A stretch of 54,806 nucleotides of DNA from Deltaproteobacteria bacterium (lineage in GTDB: Bacteria; Myxococcota_A; Polyangia; HGW-17; JAJRWW01): NCBI GenBank assembly GCA_029938605.1, contig JAOZUO010000010.1:1-54806 (forward strand), read 5' to 3'. A program made the translations under genes and the position numbers. Under the pieces are notes generated by a model. The model searched no databases. It was not told where the DNA came from and saw nothing but the letters and a program-made list of their open reading frames with translations. Of the stretch, positions 10,018 through 18,488 are shown in pieces. The first letter of the stretch is position 1. Each line of letters starts with the position of its first letter.

Positions 10018-10998
10018 TTACTGGCCTCGGTACCAGTCCGCGGTGAGCCGCAAGCCCTCTTCTATGGTCGTCTGAGGCTGGAAGCCCAGGGTCTTGTGGG
10101 CCCGGGTAATATCCGCCACGGAGTCACGGATCTCTCCGGGCCGCTCGGGGTGGTGGTCCACGCGGACGGTTGCGTCGCAGCAGGCGATGCACTGGGCGGC
10201 CAGGTCGTTGATGGTGATGGCGTGACCGGTGCCGATGTTGGCGATGAGGCCGCTCACCTTGTCGGTCACTTTGTCGTTTAGGCAGGCGGTGGTGAGGGCC
10301 CAGGCCACGTCGCCTACGAAGACGAAGTCCCGGGTCTGCCCGCCGTCGCCGAAGATCACGATGTCCTCGCCGCGGAGGGAGCGCTCCAGAAAGATCGAGA
10401 TCACTCCGGAGTAGGGGCTCGATGGGTCCTGCCGGGGGCCGTACACGTTAAAGAGCCGCAGCGCGGTGGTGGATAGGCCCAGGACCTGCGATCCGTACTG
10501 GAGGTGGAGCTCCGAGGCGCGCTTATGGACGCCGTAGGGCGACATGGGCGTCGGCGGAGCGGCTTCGGTTACAGGCAGGTCCGTGACGTCACCGTAAATG
10601 GCCGAGGAGGACGTGAAGACTACCTTGTCCACCGCTTCGACGCGGGCATATTCGATGACCTGGACGGTGCTCGTGTAGTTGGCGCGGACGTCGGTCAGGG
10701 GCTTTTCCATGGAGCGGATCACCGACGTCTGGGCCGCGAGGTGGATGATGCCGTGCACCGGCCCCCTGCGAGTGACGACGGGGGCCAAGGGCGCGAAGAG
10801 CCCATCGGAGACGTCCGTCTCGATGATCTCCAGGTCCGGATGGTCCAGCCAGGTGGCGAGGTTTTCGCGTTTGCCGGTGCTGAAGTCATCCAGCACTACC
10901 ACCCGGAGTCCGCGCTCCAATAGGTTTCCGACGGTGTGGGAGCCGATGAACCCTGCGCCGCCGGTGACACAGATTAGCGTTGTGTCTGGGGTTGGCAT
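10018..10998 (-). CDS. NAD-dependent epimerase/dehydratase (GalE-like)
   Basis: 326 aa short-chain dehydrogenase/reductase of the extended type. It has the N-terminal Rossmann motif GGAGFIGSH, the SSSAIYG serine block and the catalytic YxxxK in SPYGVHKRASE. The length and the PRQDPSSPYSGV block fit UDP-glucose/UDP-GlcNAc 4-epimerases and relatives. The exact sugar nucleotide cannot be set from sequence. It probably feeds cell-surface polysaccharide synthesis. It lies 9 bases downstream of the 200-aa gene on the same strand, with a GAGGAG ribosome site inside that gene's last codons. Confidence 0.93.
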   Translation of the reverse strand: MPTPDTTLICVTGGAGFIGSHTVGNLLERGLRVVVLDDFSTGKRENLATWLDHPDLEIIETDVSDGLFAPLAPVVTRRGPVHGIIHLAAQTSVIRSMEKPLTDVRANYTSTVQVIEYARVEAVDKVVFTSSSAIYGDVTDLPVTEAAPPTPMSPYGVHKRASELHLQYGSQVLGLSTTALRLFNVYGPRQDPSSPYSGVISIFLERSLRGEDIVIFGDGGQTRDFVFVGDVAWALTTACLNDKVTDKVSGLIANIGTGHAITINDLAAQCIACCDATVRVDHHPERPGEIRDSVADITRAHKTLGFQPQTTIEEGLRLTADWYRGQ

Positions 10999-11007
10999 GG
11001 GATTGAG

Positions 11008-11610
11008 TTACTCCTCGCGGCACAGGACGAAGTAGGCGTTCATCTGCTTCTCGTCTTTGAAAGCGGCGCCGATGGAGACGTGGGCGGAAACCTGACGCAT
11101 GAAGTCTCGGGTGCGGTGGTAGACGAAGTGCTGTAGGCCGTCGCTGTTGGGTTTGAAGTGCGGCCAGGTGGACGCCAGGGGGCCGTCGGGCCCGAGGTGG
11201 TAGTCGATGACCACGGCGCCGCGAGATTCCCAGTGTTCCACGCCCAGGGTAGGGTGGGTCACGAAGAAACCGGGACCAATCAGTGGGCGGGTGATCCCTT
11301 CATTGTAGCCAAAGACGGCGCGCTGGCCTCGCCGGTCCGTGGATCGGCAGAAGCGCTTCTGGAAGGTCCGGAAGGCCGGCAGGGAGTTGAGCCCATGGTG
11401 GATCACCTCGGTGAGCTCGGGGCGGTCCGGGGGAACAAAGTGCTCCATGGTGATCGGGGCGCACTCCACTGCGCGTTCGTAGAGGTTCGCTAAATCCACC
11501 GCGGTCAGGCTTCGCACGGCCCGCAGACGGTCGAGGTGCGCCATGGCGTCCAGGGTGGCTGAGATCTCGGCCATGGGGGTCAACCCGCCGCTGATCATTC
11601 TGCTCAGCAT
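11008..11610 (-). CDS. Conserved-looking protein of unknown function
   Basis: 200 aa, soluble, no signal peptide or membrane segment. I do not recognise a family. The protein is rich in His, Phe and Trp, with segments such as HFVPPDRPEL, GPGFFVTHP, VVIDYHLGPDG and HVSIGAAFKDEKQMNAYF that read like a folded enzyme or binding domain rather than chance coding. An AGGAA ribosome site precedes ATG 11610. It is the first gene of a two-gene unit with the epimerase. Confidence 0.75.
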   Translation of the reverse strand: MLSRMISGGLTPMAEISATLDAMAHLDRLRAVRSLTAVDLANLYERAVECAPITMEHFVPPDRPELTEVIHHGLNSLPAFRTFQKRFCRSTDRRGQRAVFGYNEGITRPLIGPGFFVTHPTLGVEHWESRGAVVIDYHLGPDGPLASTWPHFKPNSDGLQHFVYHRTRDFMRQVSAHVSIGAAFKDEKQMNAYFVLCREE

Positions 11611-11869
11611 GGTGATTCCTTTTTGTTTTCCGCCTAACGGCCCGTATCCTATCCAATAGCCGGGTTAAGGTCCACGCAAAAGGCCGAGACGCTTCATAGC
11701 AATCGGACGGATTCTCGGATTGTGTCCTGTCCATCTGTTTGATATTGTGCAGGAAGCGCTTCGGCTCCCGGGGGATCCGGAGGACGCTGAACTCAGACCG
11801 ATCGTCATTGAATGCGAAGACAGCCACGGACGTCAAATTCAAGTACAGATTGATTGTCCGGAATTCGAC

Positions 11870-12640
11870 ATGAAAACATTTTGGATACCATTAGCGGCCT
11901 TTGCCACCCTCCTCCTCACGTCGAGCCCGGCGCGCGCTGATCGCGTGGACAACCTGGTTCGGAAGCTGAAGGGTGGATCTTCGCCCAAGGTGAGGGTCGT
12001 CGCCATCATCTTGCTGCGCAAGTACATCGATCCGCGGGTGGAGCGTGCGTTGATCGCCACGTTGAAGAACGACAGTGAGGACGCCACCGTGCGGTCCACG
12101 GCGGCCCGGGCCCTTGGGAGCATGCACTCCAAGCGGGCCATCAGGCCGTTGAGAAAGGCGGCGAAATCCAGCAACAGCCGCCTGAAGAAAGCGGCGCGCA
12201 AGGCCATAGAGAGGATGTGCCCTTCGAGGGTGTCGGGCAAGCGCTTCTATCTCAACTTGGACAATATCCGGGCCAAAGGTCCGTTGAAGCGGCTTTCGAT
12301 AGCGCTGGCCCTTCGACACCTGTACCGGGTGCTGGATCGACGCTCTGATGTGGTCACTGGCTGGCGGAAGTGCCGCAAGCCCTCTGGGCGCGCCCTGCGC
12401 AAAAAGCGCATGAAGGGTTTCCACTTGGAGACGAGGGTGAAAGTGAGCAACGCCGGCGGCAGGGTCAAGTGCAAGGTGAGCGTACTGTTTACGACCTTTC
12501 CTGGCCGATCCATGAAGGGCGAGGTGAACGCTACGGCGGCGGTGGGGGGCTCGGCAAGCGCGGGTTTGGTGTCCCAACTCGTGGAAGCGCTCATCGGCTC
12601 TCTGAAGAGCGACATCAACCGATTTTTGAATTCACAATAG
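11870..12640 (+). CDS. Exported HEAT-repeat protein
   Basis: 256 aa. The open frame extends upstream to 11720, but ATG 11870 gives a clear signal peptide (hydrophobic core then SSPARA). Residues ~25-125 are HEAT/PBS-lyase-type repeats (VRSTAARALGSMHSKRAIRPL). The rest is a basic region ending in Gly/Ala/Ser-rich and amphipathic stretches, unrecognised. It is probably a periplasmic scaffold. The HAMP-like membrane gene follows after 33 bases on the same strand. Confidence 0.75.
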   Translation: MKTFWIPLAAFATLLLTSSPARADRVDNLVRKLKGGSSPKVRVVAIILLRKYIDPRVERALIATLKNDSEDATVRSTAARALGSMHSKRAIRPLRKAAKSSNSRLKKAARKAIERMCPSRVSGKRFYLNLDNIRAKGPLKRLSIALALRHLYRVLDRRSDVVTGWRKCRKPSGRALRKKRMKGFHLETRVKVSNAGGRVKCKVSVLFTTFPGRSMKGEVNATAAVGGSASAGLVSQLVEALIGSLKSDINRFLNSQ

Positions 12641-12673
12641 ACTCCGGGGTTCGAAGGAAAGGCTCAGAGGACC

Positions 12674-13567
12674 ATGGCCGATACACCAAAGAAACCGGGC
12701 GGCGGCGGCGCAAAACACAAGCGTAGCTGGCGGAACTACCTTATCGACAAGGATTACCAGCTCCGTAGCACGATCATCAGCGTGGTGATCGCGGCCTTCG
12801 TTTGTGGCGCCCTCGGGACGCTTGTTATCTGGCAGACGCGGTTGGCCAACGCGGAATTCACTAAGCAGGGCGAAGAATCCACCGCCCTGTTCCAGCGCCA
12901 GCGGAAGCAGAGTACGGCGCTATTCCGAAAAACCCGCGAGGCGGCCACCAAGGACGTCAAAAAGTTGCTCAACGTGTCCACTGAGATGCTCAAGGTTCAG
13001 CTCCAGGACAAGGATCCGGACATGCGGCAGCTCGCCTCCATCGCCATGGCGGATCTGAAGAAGGATGACGCGCGCATCGTGGCCCGGCGCGCCAAGGAGG
13101 ACAAGCGGTTGGCGGATCGGCGGACCCTGGAGGACGCCGAGCGGATCGTTCAGCGGAAGAAGCAGGACACCGAGGCCGCCGCCAAGCGGAGTCGTCGGGA
13201 GCTGATCCTGATCATCGCCATCGTCGCCTTTGGGATCGTGTTCCTCGTGGTGATCTTTATCTTCAATATTGTGCTCACCCACCGCACCGCGGGGCCCATG
13301 TTTAAGATGGGGCGGTACATGGACGAGGTACGGGAAGGAAAGTTCACGGAGGTTTGGAACCTGAGAAAGGGGGATCAGCTGGTGGATCTCTACGGGAAGT
13401 TCCAGGCCATGCACAAGGCGATGAAGGTGCGGGAGCAGGAGGACATTGAGCTGTTGGAGGCGGCCATCGCGGCCTGTGAGAAGGCGGACGTGGAGGGGGA
13501 GGCCGTGGACGCGATCAAGGCGCTGGCGATCCGGAAGCGTGAGTCCGTGGGCGCGGACGCCGACTGA
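12674..13567 (+). CDS. Membrane protein with coiled-coil periplasmic region and HAMP-like domain
   Basis: 297 aa. TM1 is at ~35-57 and TM2 at ~175-200. Between them lies a highly charged, probably coiled-coil segment rich in Lys, Arg, Glu and Gln. After TM2 comes a HAMP-like segment (HRTAGPMFKM, then MDEVREGKF and FQAMHKAM). The chain ends in a helical region without kinase, cyclase or MCP signalling motifs. The architecture suggests a stand-alone signal-relay protein of the type common in delta lineages. GGCTCAGAGG upstream gives a weak ribosome site. Confidence 0.8.
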   Translation: MADTPKKPGGGGAKHKRSWRNYLIDKDYQLRSTIISVVIAAFVCGALGTLVIWQTRLANAEFTKQGEESTALFQRQRKQSTALFRKTREAATKDVKKLLNVSTEMLKVQLQDKDPDMRQLASIAMADLKKDDARIVARRAKEDKRLADRRTLEDAERIVQRKKQDTEAAAKRSRRELILIIAIVAFGIVFLVVIFIFNIVLTHRTAGPMFKMGRYMDEVREGKFTEVWNLRKGDQLVDLYGKFQAMHKAMKVREQEDIELLEAAIAACEKADVEGEAVDAIKALAIRKRESVGADAD

Positions 13568-13591
13568 TGAGCGCCCAATCGATCAAGTAAG

Positions 13592-13915
13592 TCACCCCAC
13601 CCGACCCGCAGCGATTCCCCAACCCAGGTAGATGGCGATTCCCACCAGGGCGGCAAGGAGCCCGAGGGAGGCGCCTGTCCAGGCCAGTACCCGGGTGGAC
13701 TTGCGGTGGGGTGGGGGCGTTGAGCGAATTTCAAGGATCCCGGCGATGGCTGCCGCCAGCCCCAGGGAGATGCCGGGCCAATGCCCCGTTGGCAGGTCCA
13801 ACCAGCCGAGGTTGATGGCGACGGCGGCGGTTGCAAGGACAAGGGAGAGGGGTGCTAACATTCTTACTTGGACCCGGTGGCGACTTAGTGATACACGGAA
13901 TCGACGCGAAAGCAT
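13592..13915 (-). CDS. Small membrane protein of unknown function
   Basis: 107 aa if started at ATG 13915, or 89 aa from ATG 13861. Three to four hydrophobic segments alternate with short basic loops (STPPPHRKSTR in the middle), and both hydrophobic halves end in an LGWG/LGWL-like motif, as in an internally duplicated DUF-type small membrane protein. It is convergent with the HAMP-like gene and divergent from era, with only a few bases to spare. No function is assigned. Confidence 0.6.
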   Translation of the reverse strand: MLSRRFRVSLSRHRVQVRMLAPLSLVLATAAVAINLGWLDLPTGHWPGISLGLAAAIAGILEIRSTPPPHRKSTRVLAWTGASLGLLAALVGIAIYLGWGIAAGRVG

Positions 13916-13920
13916 AACCC

Positions 13921-14940
13921 ATGAGTGATCAAAGTCCCAAGAACGAACCCGACGGTGGCCCAGACGACCACGAAGACGGCCCCGACGATGGCCCCGACAG
14001 CCATGACGGTCCCGACAGCCCCGACAGTCCCGACAGCCCCGACGGCCATGTGTCGGGTTTCGTGGCGCTGCTCGGTCTCCCCAACGTGGGGAAGTCCACC
14101 CTGCTCAATCGGCTCATGGGGAGCAAGCTGGCCATTGTTACGCCCAAGCCCCAGACCACCCGGGATCGAATCCTGGGGGTGTTGACCGGTCCGCTCGGGC
14201 AGATCGTGTTGCTGGATACGCCGGGCGTGCACAAGCCTGATCGTTCCCTGAACGACTACATGGTGCGGCAGGCCCTGGCCACCCTGGCCGACGCGGATGT
14301 GGCCGTGCTGGTGGTGGATGCCGCTGCCGCCATCCGAGGCCGCGGCGATCGTGGGGTGGAGCGGGATCTGGCCCGGCGGGCCGACGAAAAGGGCGTGCAC
14401 CTCATCGTGTGCTTGAACAAGGTGGACGCCGTATCGGACAAGGACAAGCTGCTGCCTTTGATAGAGTGGTGGTCCTCGGCGCGGGCGGTGGTGCCCATCT
14501 CCGCGCTGCGTGGCGACGGCGTGGACAAGCTCACCGACGAGATCTGGGGCAGTCTGCCCGAGGGGCCGGCCTACTTCGACGGGGATGAGCTCACGGACCG
14601 CTCCATGCGCTGGCTCGCCGCCGAGACCATTCGGGAGCAGGTTTTTCTACGCACCCGGCAGGAGGTGCCCTACTCCACGGCAGTGCGCGTTGAGCGGTAC
14701 GTGGAGCGGGAGGACCGCGGAGATGTGGTCATCGAGGCGTTGATCTACGTGGAGCGGGATTCCCAAAAAGGCATCATCGTCGGCAAGGGAGGCTCCCTTA
14801 TCAAGGAGATCGGGATCGCCTCCAGGGAGGCTCTGTCGGAGTTTCTCGAGTGCCCGGTGCACGTGAAGCTGCGTGTGCTCATGATGCCCGACTGGTCCCA
14901 CAGCGCTGCGGGCATGCGGCGGGTGGGATATGAAGACTAG
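13921..14940 (+). CDS. era: GTPase Era
   Basis: 339 aa. Era binds 16S rRNA near its 3' end and helps 30S maturation. G1 is GLPNVGKST (~residue 54), G2 lies in the PQTTRDRI region, G3 is DTPG, and G4 is NKVD. A C-terminal KH domain (GIIVGKGGSLIKEIG) completes it. Compared with the usual ~300 aa it has an extra ~42-residue Asp/Pro/Gly/Ser-rich N-terminus made of 9-bp repeats (PDSPDSPDS). Translation may instead start at GTG 14050 (VSGFVALLG), which gives a normal-length Era. The stop TAG is part of the target duplication of the adjacent palindromic element. Confidence 0.95.
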   Translation: MSDQSPKNEPDGGPDDHEDGPDDGPDSHDGPDSPDSPDSPDGHVSGFVALLGLPNVGKSTLLNRLMGSKLAIVTPKPQTTRDRILGVLTGPLGQIVLLDTPGVHKPDRSLNDYMVRQALATLADADVAVLVVDAAAAIRGRGDRGVERDLARRADEKGVHLIVCLNKVDAVSDKDKLLPLIEWWSSARAVVPISALRGDGVDKLTDEIWGSLPEGPAYFDGDELTDRSMRWLAAETIREQVFLRTRQEVPYSTAVRVERYVEREDRGDVVIEALIYVERDSQKGIIVGKGGSLIKEIGIASREALSEFLECPVHVKLRVLMMPDWSHSAAGMRRVGYED

Positions 14941-15098
14941 TGCCCTGTATCCGCAATTCCTTCCTGAATTCGCGGCCCCTTTCGTCCGCTGGCTGCGTTA
15001 CTTCTTCGGTTGTGTACTCCCGGTACGCGCCCTCGTCGCGCCTTGCCAGCGAACGAAATTGTCGCGCGACTTATGAAACCCATCACGGATACAGGGCA
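14941..15098. mobile_element. 158-bp palindromic MITE-like element between era and der
   Basis: Perfect 13-bp terminal inverted repeats (TGCCCTGTATCCG at 14941-14953, its complement at 15086-15098) are flanked on both sides by CTAG (14937-14940 and 15099-15102), a likely 4-bp target duplication of the kind made by IS5-type elements. The interior is a nested imperfect palindrome: for example, TTTCGTCCGCTGGC pairs with GCCAGCGAACGAAA, so a transcript would fold into one long hairpin. No coding capacity. Removing the element and one CTAG would leave era's stop only 10 bases from der's ATG. Confidence 0.8.
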
Positions 15099-15112
15099 CT
15101 AGCGGGGCTAGC

Positions 15113-16444
15113 ATGAAGCCAGTTGTTTGCATTGTCGGTCGGCCCAACGTCGGAAAGTCGACTCTGTTCAACCGGCTCGTGGGCAAGCGGGTGGCCATCG
15201 TACAGAATGATCCCGGGGTTACCCGGGACCGCCTCTATGGGGAGGGTGATTGGGACGGCGAGGAGTTCGTGCTCATCGACACCGGGGGGTTGACCCCGGC
15301 CGATCCGTCTTCGCTGTCGCGCTCCATCCAGGCCCAGGCTGAAGTGGCCCTGGACGAGGCGGATGTCATCGTTTTTGTCGTGGACGCCCGGTCGGGGCTC
15401 TGCGTCCAGGACAGTGAGGTGGCGGGGTTGCTTCGGGCGGGCGGTAAGCCCGTGGTGCTGGCCGCCAACAAGGCCGATGGTCCCCAACAGGAGCTGGACG
15501 CGACGGAGTTTTACGAGCTCGGCCTGGGGGAGGTCATCGCCGTCAGCGCCCAGCACGGCCGGAATTCGGCGGATCTGTTGGACGCCGTCGTGGCGGTGCT
15601 CCGCGCCCGGGCCGCACCGGCCAGTGATGTCGACGGGGTCGAGGACCTCAAGCGGGTGGCCCTGGTGGGACGTCCCAACGCCGGGAAATCCTCCCTGGTG
15701 AACCGGCTCATTGGCCAGGAGCGCATGCTCGTGGACGCCAAGCCCGGCACCACCCGGGATCCCGTGGATTCCATCTGGGAGACGGGCAAGGAGCGTTACC
15801 GTGTCATGGACACCGCGGGCCTCCGACGGAAGCGCTCGGTGTATCTGGATATGGAGAAGATCGCCGCGTTGAAGGCCATCCGTTCCATCGAGCGCACCCA
15901 GGTGGCCTGCTTGCTGGTGGACGCCTCCGTGGGCGCCATGGAGCAGGACGCCAAGATCGCATCCCTGTGCCAGAACGCCGGGCGGGCCATGGTGATCGTG
16001 GCCACCAAGACGGATCTGGTGCCCGTGGGCAGCCCCGCCTGGAAGACGATGCTGGCGGACCTGCAGGACAAGCTGCGGTTTGTGAGCTACGCGCCGGTCA
16101 TCGGCCTGTCCTCCCTGTCGTCCTCGGGCCTGGCCAAGCTTCCCCGTACCATCGGCCGCGCATTTCACCATTGGGACCGCCGCGTGGCCACCTCCACCCT
16201 GAACAGCTTCCTCGAAGAGGCCATTGAGGACCACCATCCGGCCGCGCACCGGGGCCGGGAAGTGAAGCTCTACTACGTGGCTCAGGTCTCGGTTCGCCCG
16301 CCCACCTTCATCTTCTCCACCAACTCCCCCGACGGCGTGCGCACTGACTACCGCCGGTACCTCTCCAACCGCATCCGCGACGCCTTCGGCTTCGAAGGCA
16401 CCCCCCTACGTCTCTTCTTCCGCAAACGCGGCAAGGGAAAATAG
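15113..16444 (+). CDS. der: GTPase Der (EngA)
   Basis: 443 aa with two tandem GTPase domains, needed for 50S subunit assembly. Domain 1 has GRPNVGKST and DTGG with G4-type NKAD. Domain 2 (~175-345) has GRPNAGKSS and DTAG with G4 TKTD. The C-terminal KH-like domain (~350-443) ends in the typical basic FRKRGKGK tail. The start ATG 15113 gives the standard N-terminus KPVVCIVGRPN. It probably formed an operon with era before the palindromic insertion. Confidence 0.97.
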   Translation: MKPVVCIVGRPNVGKSTLFNRLVGKRVAIVQNDPGVTRDRLYGEGDWDGEEFVLIDTGGLTPADPSSLSRSIQAQAEVALDEADVIVFVVDARSGLCVQDSEVAGLLRAGGKPVVLAANKADGPQQELDATEFYELGLGEVIAVSAQHGRNSADLLDAVVAVLRARAAPASDVDGVEDLKRVALVGRPNAGKSSLVNRLIGQERMLVDAKPGTTRDPVDSIWETGKERYRVMDTAGLRRKRSVYLDMEKIAALKAIRSIERTQVACLLVDASVGAMEQDAKIASLCQNAGRAMVIVATKTDLVPVGSPAWKTMLADLQDKLRFVSYAPVIGLSSLSSSGLAKLPRTIGRAFHHWDRRVATSTLNSFLEEAIEDHHPAAHRGREVKLYYVAQVSVRPPTFIFSTNSPDGVRTDYRRYLSNRIRDAFGFEGTPLRLFFRKRGKGK

Positions 16445-16474
16445 ATCTCAGCGTTTGGAGTGTTGGTATGGGGA

Positions 16475-16499
16475 GCCGCCCGTCATGGTGACGGGCGGC
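16475..16499. terminator. Perfect 11-bp stem hairpin between convergent genes
   Basis: GCCGCCCGTCA, loop TGG, then TGACGGGCGGC lies in the 67-bp gap between der (+) and the disulfide-rich lipoprotein gene (-). No T-run follows on either strand, so it is not a classical intrinsic terminator. Its position suggests a bidirectional transcription barrier or mRNA 3'-end protector. Confidence 0.55.
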
Positions 16500-16511
16500 G
16501 GGGTGAGAGTG

Positions 16512-18359
16512 TTACGGACAGGAGCAGTTCACGGTGTCGGCCTCGGCGGCTTCCACACAGAGGGAGTCCCAGTCCGTGTCGCAACAGAAATCGTCCGCGG
16601 TGCAGATCGCGTCGGCGCAGGTGGAGCAGGTGATGTCCAGGGGCGGTCCCGCTTCGCACTCGTCGTGGGCGCAGCCGCCGGCGCAGATGGGGTTGCACTC
16701 GGTGGCGTAGGCAGAGTCCACCGTGGCGTCCATACAGACGTCGTCCCATTCGCCGGAGGTGGTGTTGCAGCAGTAGGGGTCGTCGGCACAGATGACGGCC
16801 ACGCAGTCGCTGCACTGGATGTTCTGGGCGGGCAGGGCGTCGTCGGTGCAGATGTCCGGCGAGCAGGTTGCGCCGCCGCCGCAGGGCACTGCGCATTCGG
16901 TGTCCACCTGGTCCACGCAGATGGAGTCCCAGGTGTCGTTGCAGCAGAAGGAGTCCGCCGCGCACACCGCCGCGGCGCAGTCGCCACAGCTCGGGTCCAG
17001 GGGAGTGCCCTCTTCACAGACCGGGTGGTCACAGGTGCCGCTGCCGCCGCCGCCCGTGGTGTCGCCACAGGCCTGGAAGGGATTGGAGCACGGGGCGCAC
17101 ACGCCGTAGCCGGCCGCCACGGGCTGGCAGTAGAAGTTGAGCTGGGGAGGCTCGTCCCCGAAGATGATCCCGATGGCGAGATCGATGACGAACTCGGACA
17201 GACCGTCGCCCACCAGGATGTCATCGAGCAGCAGCGTGATGTCGATGGGATCGCAGTCCGCGTCCTCGATGCAGGGTACGCAGACGCCGCATTCGAAGCC
17301 GGCAAGGCTGACGGTGGCGCAGCGGTTCATGCCGTAGGACACGACGGCGTCGCCGATGGAGATGGTGGCTAGGCCGAACACGTCGATGGTGTCGCCCAGG
17401 GTGTCGCGCAGGACGGGCCCGAGGTTGTAGTCGATGGCAATGTTGTTGCAGCCGGCGTCGCTGCTGCATAGCTCGGTATACTGGTTCCAGGGGGCCGGTA
17501 GCGTCAGGCCGCCGAGGTCCTCGCAGCCTTCGGCCGGCGGTATGCACACACCGTGGGTGGAGTTTATGGGGATGTTGCATTCCCAGGGGTCGGTCCCGGC
17601 GGTGGTGTCGCCGCAGTACTCGCAGTCCGCGTCTGCTTCGCAGGTGCCCGGCGTGGGGCCGATGAGCCCACAGGGGTGTACGCAGCTACCGTTTTCGCAC
17701 TGCATGCCCGCGGCGCAGGGGTAGGTGTCGGAGCACTCGCTGCACTTGTGCTGGTAGCAGCCCGGGGCGCCTTCGCAGTCCCCACAGTCGCTGTCCTCGT
17801 CACAGCTCGACGGGCACGGAGGGGAGCAGTGGTCATCCAGGCAGATGTCGGTGGGCAGACAGTGGCTGGTGTTGGTCGCGGTGCAGGCCACGCACTCGTG
17901 CGTGGTGGTGTTGCACACCTGGTGCATGGGGCTACAGGCGAAGCAGTCGGCGTTCAGCGAGCAGACCACCGTGGGGTCGCCGTTGGTGTCGGTGGGGCAG
18001 GTCAGCCCCTCGTCCACGCAGATACCGAAGGAGGAGCACTCCTGGCCTTCGGGGCAGCCTTCACCCGTGGAGGGGTTGCAGGCCACACAGCGGTTCTCTT
18101 CCACCAGACAGGTGTTCCGGCCCTCGGAGCACGCCTCGCAGTGGGAGTCTTCCTCACACATGTTGAGCAGGCAGATGTCCCCGGGACCCGTGTTGGTGTT
18201 CTCGTTCTCGTTGTCGTTGACGTTACCGTTGTCGTTGGTGAGGACGTTGTTGTTGTTCGAGCCACTTGCGGAGTCATCCCCGCAAGCCGTAAGCGCTGGG
18301 CTGACACATAGGGCGGCCGCCAGGATGGTGGCCAGACCACTGATTTTGAATGAGCGCAC
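16512..18359 (-). CDS. Disulfide-rich secreted lipoprotein with novel CC-WD repeats
   Basis: 615 aa. A signal peptide with lipobox LTAC is followed by an Asn-rich linker (NDNGNVNDNENENTN). Cys-rich modules resembling EGF-like/Dickkopf spacing follow to ~300. A less Cys-rich central domain at ~300-440 contains long hydrophobic/acidic stretches. The C-terminal ~175 residues hold three repeats of the pattern C-x2-C-x3-[VI]-C-x2-D-x-[FY]-C-C-x3(-5)-W-D-x2-C, the final one ending at the C-terminus. It is probably an outer-membrane-anchored surface protein stabilised by disulfides. Function is unknown; such proteins are typical of Myxococcota/Bradymonadota genomes. Confidence 0.85.
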   Translation of the reverse strand: MRSFKISGLATILAAALCVSPALTACGDDSASGSNNNNVLTNDNGNVNDNENENTNTGPGDICLLNMCEEDSHCEACSEGRNTCLVEENRCVACNPSTGEGCPEGQECSSFGICVDEGLTCPTDTNGDPTVVCSLNADCFACSPMHQVCNTTTHECVACTATNTSHCLPTDICLDDHCSPPCPSSCDEDSDCGDCEGAPGCYQHKCSECSDTYPCAAGMQCENGSCVHPCGLIGPTPGTCEADADCEYCGDTTAGTDPWECNIPINSTHGVCIPPAEGCEDLGGLTLPAPWNQYTELCSSDAGCNNIAIDYNLGPVLRDTLGDTIDVFGLATISIGDAVVSYGMNRCATVSLAGFECGVCVPCIEDADCDPIDITLLLDDILVGDGLSEFVIDLAIGIIFGDEPPQLNFYCQPVAAGYGVCAPCSNPFQACGDTTGGGGSGTCDHPVCEEGTPLDPSCGDCAAAVCAADSFCCNDTWDSICVDQVDTECAVPCGGGATCSPDICTDDALPAQNIQCSDCVAVICADDPYCCNTTSGEWDDVCMDATVDSAYATECNPICAGGCAHDECEAGPPLDITCSTCADAICTADDFCCDTDWDSLCVEAAEADTVNCSCP

Positions 18360-18488
18360 GTCTTCCTCCTTCTATTTGATAGACTTTGTTCGCCAGTTTA
18401 CTAAACTTTGAGAAAATTATGCCAGAATCCCCGGACGATGAAAAGACCTTATAGGCCTCATTGGTCTGAATGGTCTTTGGGGATGGAT

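Noticed and set aside
15083..16249. 388-codon frame antisense to der
   Set aside because: Fully inside der with no recognisable domain. Der is unambiguous.
16455..18311. Plus-strand frames (16455-17372 and 17553-18311) opposite the disulfide-rich lipoprotein
   Set aside because: Gly/Val/Ala-rich chance translations of the complement of Cys/Asp codons; the minus frame has signal peptide, lipobox and ordered repeats.
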